Assembly: GCA_049317725.1 (NCBI GenBank)
Contig: JBMOHS010000072.1
Coordinates: 1-18,911, forward strand
Origin: CAIOZW01 sp049317725
Lineage (GTDB): Bacteria > Acidobacteriota > Blastocatellia > RBC074
Direction: 5' to 3'
Length of the DNA stretch: 18,911 bases
Shown here: positions 1-9,000 of the stretch, piece after piece
How the letters are laid out: each line of letters opens with the position of its first letter
Position numbering within the stretch: the first letter of the stretch is position 1
Position numbers and translations under genes: made by a program
Notes under the pieces: generated by a model
Seen by the model: only the letters and a program-made list of their open reading frames with translations
The model's database searches: none
What the model was told of the DNA's origin: nothing

Positions 1-61
<61 letters not shown>

Positions 62-126
62 AGAAGTTGCTATTGTCTTCATCCGGGGAGGGGCTGTCAA
101 GGCAAATAACCAGATTGATCGAGTGT

Positions 127-948
127 TCAGCGGTCAGGAAGAGCAGCGGCGGCCTGCCGAGCCCTCACCTGACGACCCTCCTGACGGCACGCATCGACCA
201 CCGCATCCCAGAGTGCCAGACGCCCGAGCAGTGCGGCCTTGGCGACCTCTTCGGCCTCCGTCAACCGCTGCGGATCCTTGCCAACCAGCAGCTCGACCAT
301 CCGACGGGCCAGGGGACCGTGATGGCCGCCATCGACCTCGACGTGGCGTTCAAGGTAGTACCGGAGATCGTCAAGGTCGGTCCCCGGCGGGGGCTGTAAT
401 TGATCGAGAATCCCAAGAAACATCGTCGGAATGACCTCTTCCCGGCCAAAGGTGAAGAGGCTGGCAACCTCGTGCGGGCGGCCCCGCTCGACCACTGCCA
501 TGGTCGCCTCGACAAAGCGGGCTGCCGCGAGGGGAGCCCCCGCCGCTTGCAGTGCCGCCGGAACCGCAACACCCGCTTCGAGGAGCGCGAGAAACTGTTC
601 GATCGATTGGGTCGAGGCCCCAATCCCGCGCATCGCCGTCAAGTAGATCTCGAAGTGGCTCTGGCGTCGACCGTGACGGTCGAGGTCACTCTCCTCTCCC
701 GTGACAATATCGTTGATGAGGTACCGGACCTCCGGATCGCCCTGTGGTCGCCAGGGATGGGTGACACAGGTCAAGGATCGTTGGAGCGCCTTGACGATCG
801 ACATGAAATCCCAGACGGCCCAGACGTGGTGCTCCATGAACCGGGCAATCCCGGGGGCGGTCGTCAGCGACTGATAGAGGGGATGTGCCGCCAACCGCTC
901 GCGGATTGGCTGTATTGCCAGCTCGATTCCATCAAGGCTCTTCTCCAT
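127..948 (-). CDS. DUF3050 family protein, heme-oxygenase-like fold
   Basis: The 273-residue product matches DUF3050 along its length. It has the N-terminal pattern IQPIRERLAAHPLY, then FMEHHVWAVWDFM, LTCVTHPWRPQGDPEVRYL, GEESDLD, SHFEIYL and, near the C-terminus, ERHVEVDGGHHGPLARRM. The family has the heme-oxygenase-like all-helical fold. The spaced Glu/His and H-x-x-x-D-x-x-x-H residues suggest a non-heme metal oxidase/oxygenase, but no substrate is known. I chose the ATG at 948 because GGGAG sits 6 nt upstream and the protein then begins just before the conserved region. Alternatives are an ATG at 963 and a TTG at 999 that would overlap the kinase stop. It lies 47 nt downstream of the kinase-FGE gene on the same strand and is probably co-transcribed. 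Family assignment is firm; function is unknown. Confidence 0.87.
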   Translation of the reverse strand: MEKSLDGIELAIQPIRERLAAHPLYQSLTTAPGIARFMEHHVWAVWDFMSIVKALQRSLTCVTHPWRPQGDPEVRYLINDIVTGEESDLDRHGRRQSHFEIYLTAMRGIGASTQSIEQFLALLEAGVAVPAALQAAGAPLAAARFVEATMAVVERGRPHEVASLFTFGREEVIPTMFLGILDQLQPPPGTDLDDLRYYLERHVEVDGGHHGPLARRMVELLVGKDPQRLTEAEEVAKAALLGRLALWDAVVDACRQEGRQVRARQAAAALPDR

Positions 949-995
949 CTCTTTCTCCCTCATCTGCCTCCCCAGCGCGGGCCCTGGCTTGCCCC

Positions 996-2696
996 TCAAA
1001 CCAGCGAGCGGGAGAGACGAAATCCCAGATCATAGAAGTGGGTGTCAGCAGTATCGTAATACCGATAGGCCGAGCGGCAAGCGGAGGCGACGTAGTACCA
1101 GCCCCCACCGCGATAGACCCGATTGGCCGAGCGAGGAGGATGGTACCAAGCCCGACCGTCCTCTGGTGCACCGTGGTAGTTCGGATGCCAGTCGTCCTCG
1201 CACCACTCCCAGACGTTCCCGTGCATATCGTAGAGCCCCCACGGATTGGCAATCCCGAGAGCTCCGACGGGGATCGTCTTGTCCCGAAAGACGCCGGGCT
1301 TGCCGTTCCCATAGTAGTTGACCACGCTGGGAAGGATGGTCTCGCCAAAAGAGAAGGGGGTAGTGGTCCCGGCACGGGCGGCGTACTCCCACTCCGCCTC
1401 GCTCGGCAAGCGATAGCCCGTCGGGCCCTCCAATCCGAGTTTGCGATTGAGCCGGGCGAGGAACTCCTGCGCGTCATCCCAGGAGACCTGCTCAACCGGA
1501 CGATTGGCTCGCCGAAAGTAGGAGGGCTGCGTGTCGAGATCGAGACGTACCTTGGGCAGCGCGGCAATCAGCTCCCATTGGCGCTGCGTCACAACATACT
1601 TTCCCAGAAAGAACTCGCGGACTGAGACGACGTGTTGGGGGCCCTCGGTGTCATTGCGCCCCTCTTCGCTGGTGGGCGAGCCCATTAGAAACTTTCCCGC
1701 CGGGATCCGCACCATCTCGATGGCGCAGCCGCGCCCAAGGTCGACCGAGTAGACGTCACACTCCGCTTCGCGCTTGACCAGTTTCTCGTCGACGATGGTT
1801 CCGGTGGAGAAGCTGACACGGGCCAGCCGCGGCAAGGGGCTGGTCGGCATCTGTCTGGGGAGCGGGACGACGACGGGGCGTGCCGGAACTCTCTCTTCCC
1901 GCGTCAAGACTCGCCGCAGCGCCTCGCGCATCTCCGCCGCCGATTGAAAGCGGTTTTGCGGATCCTTTTCGAGCGCCTTATCGACGACCCGACGTAACCC
2001 GGGGGCAATCCCGGTGGGCATCTCTCGTGGTGGTTCGTGGATGATCTTCCACATGAAGGTTGGGAGGTCAGAGGCGGTAAAGGGCGACCAGCCGCAGAGC
2101 AACTCATAGAAGATGACGCCCGCAGCCCAGATGTCGGTCAGCTCGGTCCGCTTGTTGCGGAAGGCTTCGGGGCCCATGTAGGCGAGGGTGCCACCGGCTT
2201 TCGAGTTGCCACTCGAGTGATGCAGAACCCGCGCGAGCCCAAAGTCGGCCAGTCGTGGATTCTCCTCCTGCAGCATGATGTTGGCGGGCTTGAGATCCCG
2301 ATGAACGATCTTCTGACGGTGGAGATGGTCGAGGCCCGCGAGAATGCCCATCATCATCTCGATCGCTTGGCGCTCCGTGGGGGCTTTGCCACCGTGGCGC
2401 GCCAGCCAATCGAGGAGCGAGCCCGACTGGGCATACTCGCTGACGATCAGCAACTGCCCGTCGTAGACCCCTGCCTCGATGATCGAGAGGACATTCGGGT
2501 GGCCACTGGCCCGCACCCAGACCTCGGCCTCCCGCTTGAGCACATCCATGTCGATATCGTCCCGCGTCGGGAACTTGATCGCACACGGCGGGGCAATGAC
2601 CTGGTACTTCTCGGCCTTCCAGACAACGCCATACTCCCCTGCCCCCAGTTTTTCAATCAACCGGTATGGGCCAATGACCTCGTTCTCTTTCGGCAT
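996..2696 (-). CDS. Ser/Thr protein kinase fused to FGE/SUMF1-type (C-type lectin fold) domain
   Basis: This is a 566-residue cytoplasmic fusion. Residues ~8-268 form a Hanks-type kinase: Gly-loop GAGEYGVVW (18-26), Lys41, Glu56 in helix C, HRDLKPAN with catalytic Asp134, DFG at 151-153 and GTLAYMGPE at 169-177. All catalytic residues are present, so it should be active. A linker (~270-325) leads to an FGE-sulfatase domain (~328-566): MVRIPAGKFLMGSP, YRLPSEAEWEYAARAGT, LYDMHGNVWEWCEDDW, YRGGGW and GFRL. The paired C-terminal cysteines of catalytic FGE are absent, so this domain is more likely a binding module than an oxidase. No transmembrane segment is seen. The ATG at 2696 has GGGGA upstream; a GTC/ATG-rich extension to 2756 has no ribosome-binding site. 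The extreme C-terminus is unusually diverse. The DUF3050 gene follows in the same operon. The domains are certain; the target is unknown. Confidence 0.93.
   Translation of the reverse strand: MPKENEVIGPYRLIEKLGAGEYGVVWKAEKYQVIAPPCAIKFPTRDDIDMDVLKREAEVWVRASGHPNVLSIIEAGVYDGQLLIVSEYAQSGSLLDWLARHGGKAPTERQAIEMMMGILAGLDHLHRQKIVHRDLKPANIMLQEENPRLADFGLARVLHHSSGNSKAGGTLAYMGPEAFRNKRTELTDIWAAGVIFYELLCGWSPFTASDLPTFMWKIIHEPPREMPTGIAPGLRRVVDKALEKDPQNRFQSAAEMREALRRVLTREERVPARPVVVPLPRQMPTSPLPRLARVSFSTGTIVDEKLVKREAECDVYSVDLGRGCAIEMVRIPAGKFLMGSPTSEEGRNDTEGPQHVVSVREFFLGKYVVTQRQWELIAALPKVRLDLDTQPSYFRRANRPVEQVSWDDAQEFLARLNRKLGLEGPTGYRLPSEAEWEYAARAGTTTPFSFGETILPSVVNYYGNGKPGVFRDKTIPVGALGIANPWGLYDMHGNVWEWCEDDWHPNYHGAPEDGRAWYHPPRSANRVYRGGGWYYVASACRSAYRYYDTADTHFYDLGFRLSRSLV
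1020..1118 (-). other. Candidate DGR-type variable region at the end of the FGE domain
   Basis: The last ~35 codons of the FGE domain keep the fold-defining residues (RGG-W, CRSA, GFRL). The positions between them are filled by Y, Y, V, S, A, Y, Y, Y, D, T, T, F, Y and D. In proteins diversified by retroelements, these are the positions encoded by AAY codons in the template repeat. Here all fourteen codons end in C or T: TAC TAC GTC TCC GCT, TAT, TAT TAC GAT ACT, ACC, TTC TAT GAT. Each could come from AAC/AAT by adenine substitution. Only the V, S, A and T codons are informative, because Y, F and D codons always end in a pyrimidine. No template repeat or reverse transcriptase is in the window, so this is a candidate only. 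Confidence 0.4.
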
Positions 2697-2986
2697 GGCA
2701 GATCCCCAACGCGGGCCTCCTCTCCCGCTCTCGATCCCTTCCTTTTTGACACCCATCGACCAAATTGATGAATGGCCGCCGTCGCCAGCCCTTTCCTCGC
2801 CAACAAGAGCCCTAAAGAGCCCAGTGTCAGTTTGGTAGACTACTCAAATCTTCGTTAAAAAGAAAGGTAGGGGTTTCGGTCGCCTTCGGGGCCCTCTGGG
2901 CCCTCTGGGCCCTCTGGGGATGATGGCTGCCCGAACGACGCATCGATTTAAAGAAGGACCGAAAAATCAGCGAAGGAATGACCCTG
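2697..2986. promoter_or_regulatory. Divergent intergenic region between kinase operon and DUF3293 gene
   Basis: These 290 bases lie between the start of the kinase gene (minus) and the DUF3293 gene (plus), so they must contain both promoters. The middle (about 2825-2875) is AT-richer and is the likeliest promoter core. It includes GTAGACTAC and TTCGTTAAAAAG, but I see no convincing -35/-10 pair on either strand. The 9-bp tandem repeat at 2889-2918 lies on the DUF3293 side. Confidence 0.4.
2889..2918. repeat. Tandem repeat, three copies of GGGCCCTCT
   Basis: Three perfect contiguous copies of a 9-bp unit (2889-2897, 2898-2906, 2907-2915) are followed by a partial fourth GGG. The unit contains the palindrome GGGCCC. 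The repeat lies about 70 bp upstream of the DUF3293 start in the divergent intergenic region. It may be a replication-slippage tract whose copy number differs between strains. Confidence 0.85.
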
Positions 2987-3409
2987 ATGACGATGGACGA
3001 GAGCTTGGCGCTCCTCCGCGCCTACCGTGAGACCGATTATGTCGTCTTCGCCGACCCGCCCTTGACCCTGCGCGTCGACGAAGCCAGCCCGGCGCTGCTC
3101 GACCTCCACGAGGCCTACGGTGTCCGTGCCAGCGCTTACCTCACCGCCTGCAATCCGGGCAGCCGACTCCTGCCAGACCCCGAGAATGCCGACCGTCAGG
3201 CGCGGCTGCGGTCGGCGCTCCTCACGCAAGGGCACACCCTTTTCGATGGGATCGGAAGGCACCCGGAAGGCGGCTGGCCCGGCGAAGCGAGCTTCCTGAT
3301 TCTCGGGCTGGAACTGGCGGAAGCCGTGGCTTTGGGGCGGGAATGGGACCAGCGCGCGATTCTCTGGGCGGGCGCCGATGCGATCCCCCGTCTGGTCTTT
3401 CCCGACTAA
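2987..3409 (+). CDS. DUF3293 domain-containing protein
   Basis: A short soluble protein (140 residues from the chosen start) with the DUF3293 pattern: LLRAYRETDYVV near the N-terminus, then AYLTACNPGSR, RLRSALLTQGHTLFDG, GWPGEASFLILGL and a C-terminal WDQRAILW segment. DUF3293 proteins are small, mostly proteobacterial, and have no established function. GAAGGA at 2972-2977 abuts an ATG at 2978 and is 9 nt from the ATG at 2987. I therefore prefer 2987, although 2978 or 2993 are possible and change only a few residues. It is the only confident plus-strand gene. It runs convergent to ktrA/trkA with just 16 bases between the stop codons, and no hairpin terminator is obvious there. Confidence 0.85.
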   Translation: MTMDESLALLRAYRETDYVVFADPPLTLRVDEASPALLDLHEAYGVRASAYLTACNPGSRLLPDPENADRQARLRSALLTQGHTLFDGIGRHPEGGWPGEASFLILGLELAEAVALGREWDQRAILWAGADAIPRLVFPD

Positions 3410-3425
3410 TCCCGGGCAGCTCCCC

Positions 3426-4115
3426 TCAGCCGTTCAAGGAGAGAATCTTCTGCAGATCCCGCAGGTGGCCGAAGAGCAGCAGGAGGTCCCCTTGCTCGAT
3501 CCTTGTCTCGGGAGTGACCACGCCAAAGACCTTCCGACTCTTCGCCTTGATCCCAAAGATGTTCGGCCGTTCCTCCATCTTGATGATCGAAAGGACATTG
3601 AGCTGGTACTCCTGGCGGAGCTTCGCCTCGGCGATCGTCTTGCCGACGAAGAGATCCGGCGTCTGTGTCTCGATGATCTTGTACTCGTCCGAAACATCGA
3701 GGGAGTCGAGGACGCCGGGCATCTGGAGCCGTTTGGCCATTCGTTCAGCCGAATCCTCTTCCGGATGGATGATCTCGTCGACCCCGATGGCGCGGAGGAC
3801 GGTCTCGTGGACCTTGTTGATCGAGCGACTGATCAGACGGCGGACTTGGAGCTGCTTGAAGAGAGCCGTCACCATGATCGAGGCCCCAAAGTCCTCTCCG
3901 ATCGTGATCAAGACGACATCGGCATCCTGGTACGGCAGCATGCGGATCGCGTGCGCGTCCGTGGCATCCATCCGAATGGCGTGCGTGATCGAGTCCTTGA
4001 CCAGATCGATCTTCTCTTCCCGCGAATCGACGCCGATCACTTCGTGCCCGAGATCGGTCAGTCGCGTCGCGAGGTACCCCCCAAAGTTTCCCAATCCAAC
4101 AATAATGAATTTCAT
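3426..4115 (-). CDS. trkA: KtrA/TrkA-type potassium uptake regulatory subunit (RCK)
   Basis: A 229-residue cytoplasmic gating subunit of a Ktr/Trk potassium transporter. Residues 1-~125 form a Rossmann RCK_N domain with the nucleotide-binding loop GLGNFG (7-12) and the ribose-binding Asp30 at the end of beta-2 (VIGVD). Residues ~135-225 match the TrkA_C (RCK_C) domain (KIIETQTPDLFVGKTIAEAKL, then TRIEQGDLLLLFG). A single RCK pair of this length is typical of KtrA rather than the duplicated TrkA of enteric bacteria. It lies 34 nt downstream of the TrkH-family channel gene on the same strand, which fits an operon for channel and regulator. No strong Shine-Dalgarno precedes the ATG, so translation may be coupled to the upstream gene. 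Confidence 0.93.
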   Translation of the reverse strand: MKFIIVGLGNFGGYLATRLTDLGHEVIGVDSREEKIDLVKDSITHAIRMDATDAHAIRMLPYQDADVVLITIGEDFGASIMVTALFKQLQVRRLISRSINKVHETVLRAIGVDEIIHPEEDSAERMAKRLQMPGVLDSLDVSDEYKIIETQTPDLFVGKTIAEAKLRQEYQLNVLSIIKMEERPNIFGIKAKSRKVFGVVTPETRIEQGDLLLLFGHLRDLQKILSLNG

Positions 4116-4149
4116 GCGTGCGGCACAGGAACCCGATCCAGAGCGTGGA

Positions 4150-5961
4150 TCAAGTGATGAAGACCCCCTCTTCAGGGTAGTTGTAGTTGAGGGTACGGGC
4201 TTTGCGAACGAGGGCGACCAGAACGGTCAACATCCCGACCCGCCCGAGAAACATCAGCAAGGCCAGCGTCAGCTTCGCGGGGATCGAGAGGCCCGGCGTA
4301 ATTCCCAGACTCAGCCCCACCGTCGAAAAGGCCGAGATGACCTCGAAGACGACCGACAAGACCGACAGCTTCGGCTCGAAGAGCAGAATCAGGAAGACCC
4401 CAGTCCCAATGACCAGTAAGGAGAGAAGAACGACCGCAAAGGCCTTGCGGATGGTCTCCTGGCTGATCTGGCGACGAAAGACCTCGACCCGGTCCTGGCC
4501 CTTGGCGAGACTGACGATGTTGAGGATCGCCACCGCCAGGGTACTCGTCTTGAGTCCCCCTCCCGTCGAACCCGGTGACGTCCCAACCCACATCAATAAC
4601 AGATAGAGAAGCACAGTCGGCAAGGCAAGCCCCGTCATGTCGACCGTATTGAATCCTGCCGTGCGTGGCGTCACTGCCCCAAAGAAGGCCGTCACCCAGC
4701 GACCATACCCCGTCAGCCCCTGCAAGGTGTGCCCTTGCTCGAAGACCCAGTAGCCGAGAAAGCCGATGACGAGCAGGAGCAATGTGGGATAGAGCATCAG
4801 GCGGATGCCGACATTGACGACTCGCGGCGCGTGCCGGTAGTCCTCAATGCCCAATAACTGCTTGCGAATTCCCGTCCAGACGTGGCGAAGATAGGTGTAG
4901 TACCCGAGCACCACGGGAAACCCGATTCCACCCAACACCACCGTCAGCGCCAGAATCAGGTGGACGTGATACTGCGTGCGAAACCCTGGCTCGTACAAGC
5001 CCAGGGAGAGCGTCGAAAACCCGGCGTTGCAGAAGGCCGAGATCGAGTGGAAGATCGCGAAGAAGAGGCGCTCGGCGCTCCCAGGTCGCAACCCTGGATC
5101 GAGCAGCCAGAAGATCAATGCTGCCGCTCCCCCCTCCACCAAGAGGGTAAAGAAGACGATCCGCAGCAAGGTGCCCCCAACCTCCCCGATGCTCTCCTCA
5201 TTGATGAAGTCGCGCAGGAAGAGCTGATTCTGCAGCGAGAAACTGCCCCGAAAGAGGAAGCCGAAGAGGCTGGTAAAGGTCATCATCCCCAAGCCGCCAA
5301 CCTGGATGAGAAAGAGGAGGATCAACTGCCCGAGCAACGTAAACTCCGTCGCCGTGTCCCGCACGATCAGTCCGGTGACACAGACCGCCGAGGTCGCCGT
5401 GAAGAGGGCGTCGACAAGACCGATCTCTCCAACCGTCGCGTTCGGCAGCAACAGCAGCCCAGTTCCCACCAGAACGACCAAGAGAAAGCTGAGCAGAAAG
5501 ACGAGCGCCGGGTGGATCCGCAAGCGGTTGACCGAGAGGCTCCAGTGGCTGAACTCGATCAAGAAGAGAATCAGGAGAGGAATCTGCGTCGGAAACGCCG
5601 CGGGCGCCAGCCCGGCACCCGCTTCGTCCAGCGCGAGGGCAGAAAGCCGTAAACTGTTGGCCGCGCCACCCAGGAGCAGCAGGATGACGAGCCCCTGCGC
5701 CAGTCGCCGGAAACGCCCCGCCTTCTCACGCTCTCGCCAGAGACGAAGGGAGAGACCAATCGCCAGCCCCAACGAAAGCCCCGCGTAGATGATCGCCCAG
5801 CCATCGGACCAAGGCACCGTGCGAAATCCAACATCGAGAACGAGGATCGCCCCCGCCACGAGCGCCCCCGCCTGCAGTCCCCTCCGCAGCGGTTGGTCCC
5901 CCCACCAGCGACGCGGAGTCACCGTTTTCTGCCCTTCCCCGCTCAACACGTCGAGTTTCAT
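4150..5961 (-). CDS. trkH: TrkH/KtrB family potassium uptake channel subunit
   Basis: A 603-residue inner-membrane protein forming the K+ pathway that pairs with the RCK subunit downstream. After about four hydrophobic N-terminal segments (residues ~25-145) come the four M1-P-M2 repeats of the superfamily. Their selectivity-filter glycines are visible in TSAVCVTGL, SAFCNAGFS, TPRTAGFNT and SAFSTVGLS. The gating-loop sequence GTSPGSTGGGLKTST is also present. The extra N-terminal membrane segments make it longer than the usual KtrB (~450 residues); such extended forms occur in several phyla. I chose the ATG at 5961; a GTG at 5988 would add nine residues. Neither has a clear ribosome-binding site. 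It starts 85 nt after the CHAT gene, on the same strand. Confidence 0.93.
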   Translation of the reverse strand: MKLDVLSGEGQKTVTPRRWWGDQPLRRGLQAGALVAGAILVLDVGFRTVPWSDGWAIIYAGLSLGLAIGLSLRLWREREKAGRFRRLAQGLVILLLLGGAANSLRLSALALDEAGAGLAPAAFPTQIPLLILFLIEFSHWSLSVNRLRIHPALVFLLSFLLVVLVGTGLLLLPNATVGEIGLVDALFTATSAVCVTGLIVRDTATEFTLLGQLILLFLIQVGGLGMMTFTSLFGFLFRGSFSLQNQLFLRDFINEESIGEVGGTLLRIVFFTLLVEGGAAALIFWLLDPGLRPGSAERLFFAIFHSISAFCNAGFSTLSLGLYEPGFRTQYHVHLILALTVVLGGIGFPVVLGYYTYLRHVWTGIRKQLLGIEDYRHAPRVVNVGIRLMLYPTLLLLVIGFLGYWVFEQGHTLQGLTGYGRWVTAFFGAVTPRTAGFNTVDMTGLALPTVLLYLLLMWVGTSPGSTGGGLKTSTLAVAILNIVSLAKGQDRVEVFRRQISQETIRKAFAVVLLSLLVIGTGVFLILLFEPKLSVLSVVFEVISAFSTVGLSLGITPGLSIPAKLTLALLMFLGRVGMLTVLVALVRKARTLNYNYPEEGVFIT

Positions 5962-6046
5962 AGCGCGGAACGTAATATGCCCCCCCACCGATCGTCAAGC
6001 CATCCTTGCCTCGCCTGCCGGCTCCACTCTCTCATTTGACATCCCA

Positions 6047-9000
6047 TTACGCAGAGATGGACTGCTGAATTGCGGAGAGGTCTTCTCGGCCTCCCTCCCA
6101 ATCGCGCGGCAACATCTCCAGGAAGAAATCGAACTGCGCCCGCACCGAGTCGATCTCTTTCTGATCAGCACGCCCCCGGAGCGCGTCTCGGTACCCTCCC
6201 CCGATCCGCGCGACGTCTTCATCTGTCAATGGCCCTTTGAATAAGGCGACCAGCAGCTCAGCATCCGGCGTGTGGAGCCGCTGATAGACGTCATCAGACT
6301 GCTGCATCTTCGCCGCTGTCTGGAGAATCTCGCTCAATTCTTTGGGGGGCGCTGAGTCCGCCTCGCCACCGGACGGCGGTTTGGACTTCGCTCGGTGTTG
6401 CCGGACGACATACTCACAACTCAGCCAGTTGAGACCGGGATAGGGATCCCCCTGCCCAGATCGCTTCTTCGAGACCTCGTACGCTTCCTGGTACTTTTCT
6501 GCCGCCTTCCGCAGCCTCTCTTGTCTCGACTTCGACAATTTCTCAAACTGGGCCCATCGCTTGTAGAGGCTCCCAAAGAGAGCGAGAAGCTCCGATGTCT
6601 CATTTGTTTCGTTCAATCGAGAAAGGGTGAGGAGGAGCTTCTCTGCATCAGCGAGCCTCTCCCTGATCTTCCCGGGTGGCGGAGGCGCCTGATTCTTCGG
6701 CGTGAGTGACCGGACAAGAAGATTGGCAAACTGTTGCAGGGTCCACAAAGAGATGAGCCCCGACTCGTGCTGCTTCGCCTGATAATACAAGTCGATCGCA
6801 CGATCAAAATCGCCGAGGGAGCCCCAGACATCTCCGAGTAAGCCCAGCATCTCGCCATCCAGCCACTCCCCCGGCAGGGAATCGTGCATCAATTTCAGTT
6901 GTTCACGCGTTTGGTCCTGATGCTTGCCTTCCCGGGAATCTTCCCAGATCGCCTTCAAGCGATCCTTGGCTTGCTGGCTGGTCAAGGGGGCCCTCCACGT
7001 TGACGATCGCCCCTTTCCGTTGGGAGGTCTCAGCTTGAAATCGGGATTGCCATAACACTGATAGGCGCCCCAGGTATTGGACTGGGGATGTTGCGCATAG
7101 ACCTCGTCCCGCGCGCTGCGAACAGCCTCCCCGAATCCTTTTCCCTCCAACATCTCCTGGTAGAAGATCTTGGCAAAGGTGAGGGCCGCCTGATCATCGA
7201 TCGCCCACCCAGCGGCGACCACCGCCTTGACTCCCATGCCGATCAGCTCTTGGGAGAGGCTGGCAGCAAGCCGGTTCCACTGCTCGCCCTTTCGTTCCAT
7301 CTTGCCGAGATGGCAACAATTGAGAAAGACCAGATCGGGCAACGCACGAAGCTGCCGGAACTCGGCAGAGCCGAGCCAGAGCCCCTCCCCAAGCAACAGC
7401 CCGCTGTTGGTCGGACGCTCGGCATCGAAGTACCCGTGTCCCGCCACGTGAATGATGCGGTAGTCCCGCTCAAAGAGCCGACGAAGGAGGGCCAGCGGCG
7501 CATCCTGGATTGCCGGTTCCACCTGATACCCGCCACTCTGCAGTTGCTGAGCGACCTGTTCGGCCTCCTGCTTTGCCCCATCCAGTTGGTTGGCCCTCTC
7601 GTCGAGCTGTGGGTCACCAATCACCAGAACATGGTCACCGTTGGCGGCAGGTCGCAGCGGGAGAGGTCGCGCCGTGACAAGTTGCCGGATGATTCCTCTC
7701 CCAAGGGCAATCGGCCGGACCTCGTCGCGGGAGCGGCAGGCCATCAACTCCCACGGATAGTTGGCCGCTTCTCCATCGACGACCAGAACGAGGTCCCCCT
7801 GCGAGAGCAACTGGTCCTTGTAGGTCACCGGCACCATCAATTCAAAGAGTGCCGCATTGAGGTCAGAATCATTCTCGTACCGATCGATCGACTGCTCGAC
7901 CAGCCGGTCGATCAATCTGCGCTGGGTGATCAGCTCCTCCTCTTCGACCCGGGCTCGGTCCGTGAGGACCGTCAATCGCATCCTCCTCTCCGGAGCAGGT
8001 GTCCCTTCGAGAGCGTCTTCGACCGTAATCTTGACGCGACGCCACCACCCAGCGGCAAACAGGTCGGCCGGGCGCTGCGGGCGTCCCCCGCGCTTTGACT
8101 TCAAGTAAGGGGAGTCGAGAACCAAACTCGCTTGGCCATGGTCGAGTGAAGGGTTTTGGAGGATCTCCTGCACCGCCTCGATCGCTTGGCTCGCAATGTC
8201 CTGATACAGCTCGACGATCTCGAGAGCACCAATGCGCACCCTGACCGTTGCTTCTCCCGCCGCCGCATCCCGTTCGCGCGACTCGACAGATTCGAGCAGC
8301 CGGTTGGCCTGGATCACGCCCTGCAGAATCGCCTGGACCGACTCGTAGACGCTCAACTGGGAGTTGCTGTAGGTTCCCAACAACAACGTACTGAGCGAGA
8401 CGACCAGCTCTTTGGCAGTCCCCTCGCTGGCCTGCCGCTTCTGCTGGCAGCGCAGGGCATAGCGCACGGCGGCCTCGGTGACCACAGCGCGGATCTTTTC
8501 CCGGGTCAACTGGCCCATCTCGCCGAGCCCGAGAACCAGCGCGCCCTTCAAATGCTTCGTCTGGGGATCGACCGCGTCGAAGATCTCGACGGTCCCTTCC
8601 GGCCCTGGATAGAGGCCGAGCTGGAACATCCGCGAGAGCTGCCATCCCAAGAGCCGGTCAATATGGGCCTCGGCTCCGACAATCGCGTCCTCCCGGTAAT
8701 GGCCGACCATGATCGGGTAGGAGGCGTCCCGCAGGTTGGCGTGAACAATCGAAAGGTGCAAGATGGGGAACTCCTCCGGCTTTTGCTCCATCCCGATCGC
8801 GCTTTCGATCAGATCTTCCTCGGCCGGAAAGACAGCGGGGATCTCCATCTCTGGATCGAGAACCTCCTCCTCCCTTTGCGAGAGGGGAAGACCTTCCCGG
8901 AGTTGACGGGTCTCTCCCCGTTCAAGCAGCTCGAGGAGCCCTGGAAAAGACGCTGGATAGTCGGCCAGACTGCCGTGGGAGGCGCTGACAGACCAGGTGC

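Noticed and set aside
3410..3425. Bidirectional terminator between DUF3293 and trkA
   Set aside because: Only 16 bases separate the stops and no stable hairpin with a T-tract can be drawn.
4882..5652. 256-codon plus-strand frame opposite trkH
   Set aside because: Antisense to the channel gene; highly charged, repetitive translation with no family resemblance.
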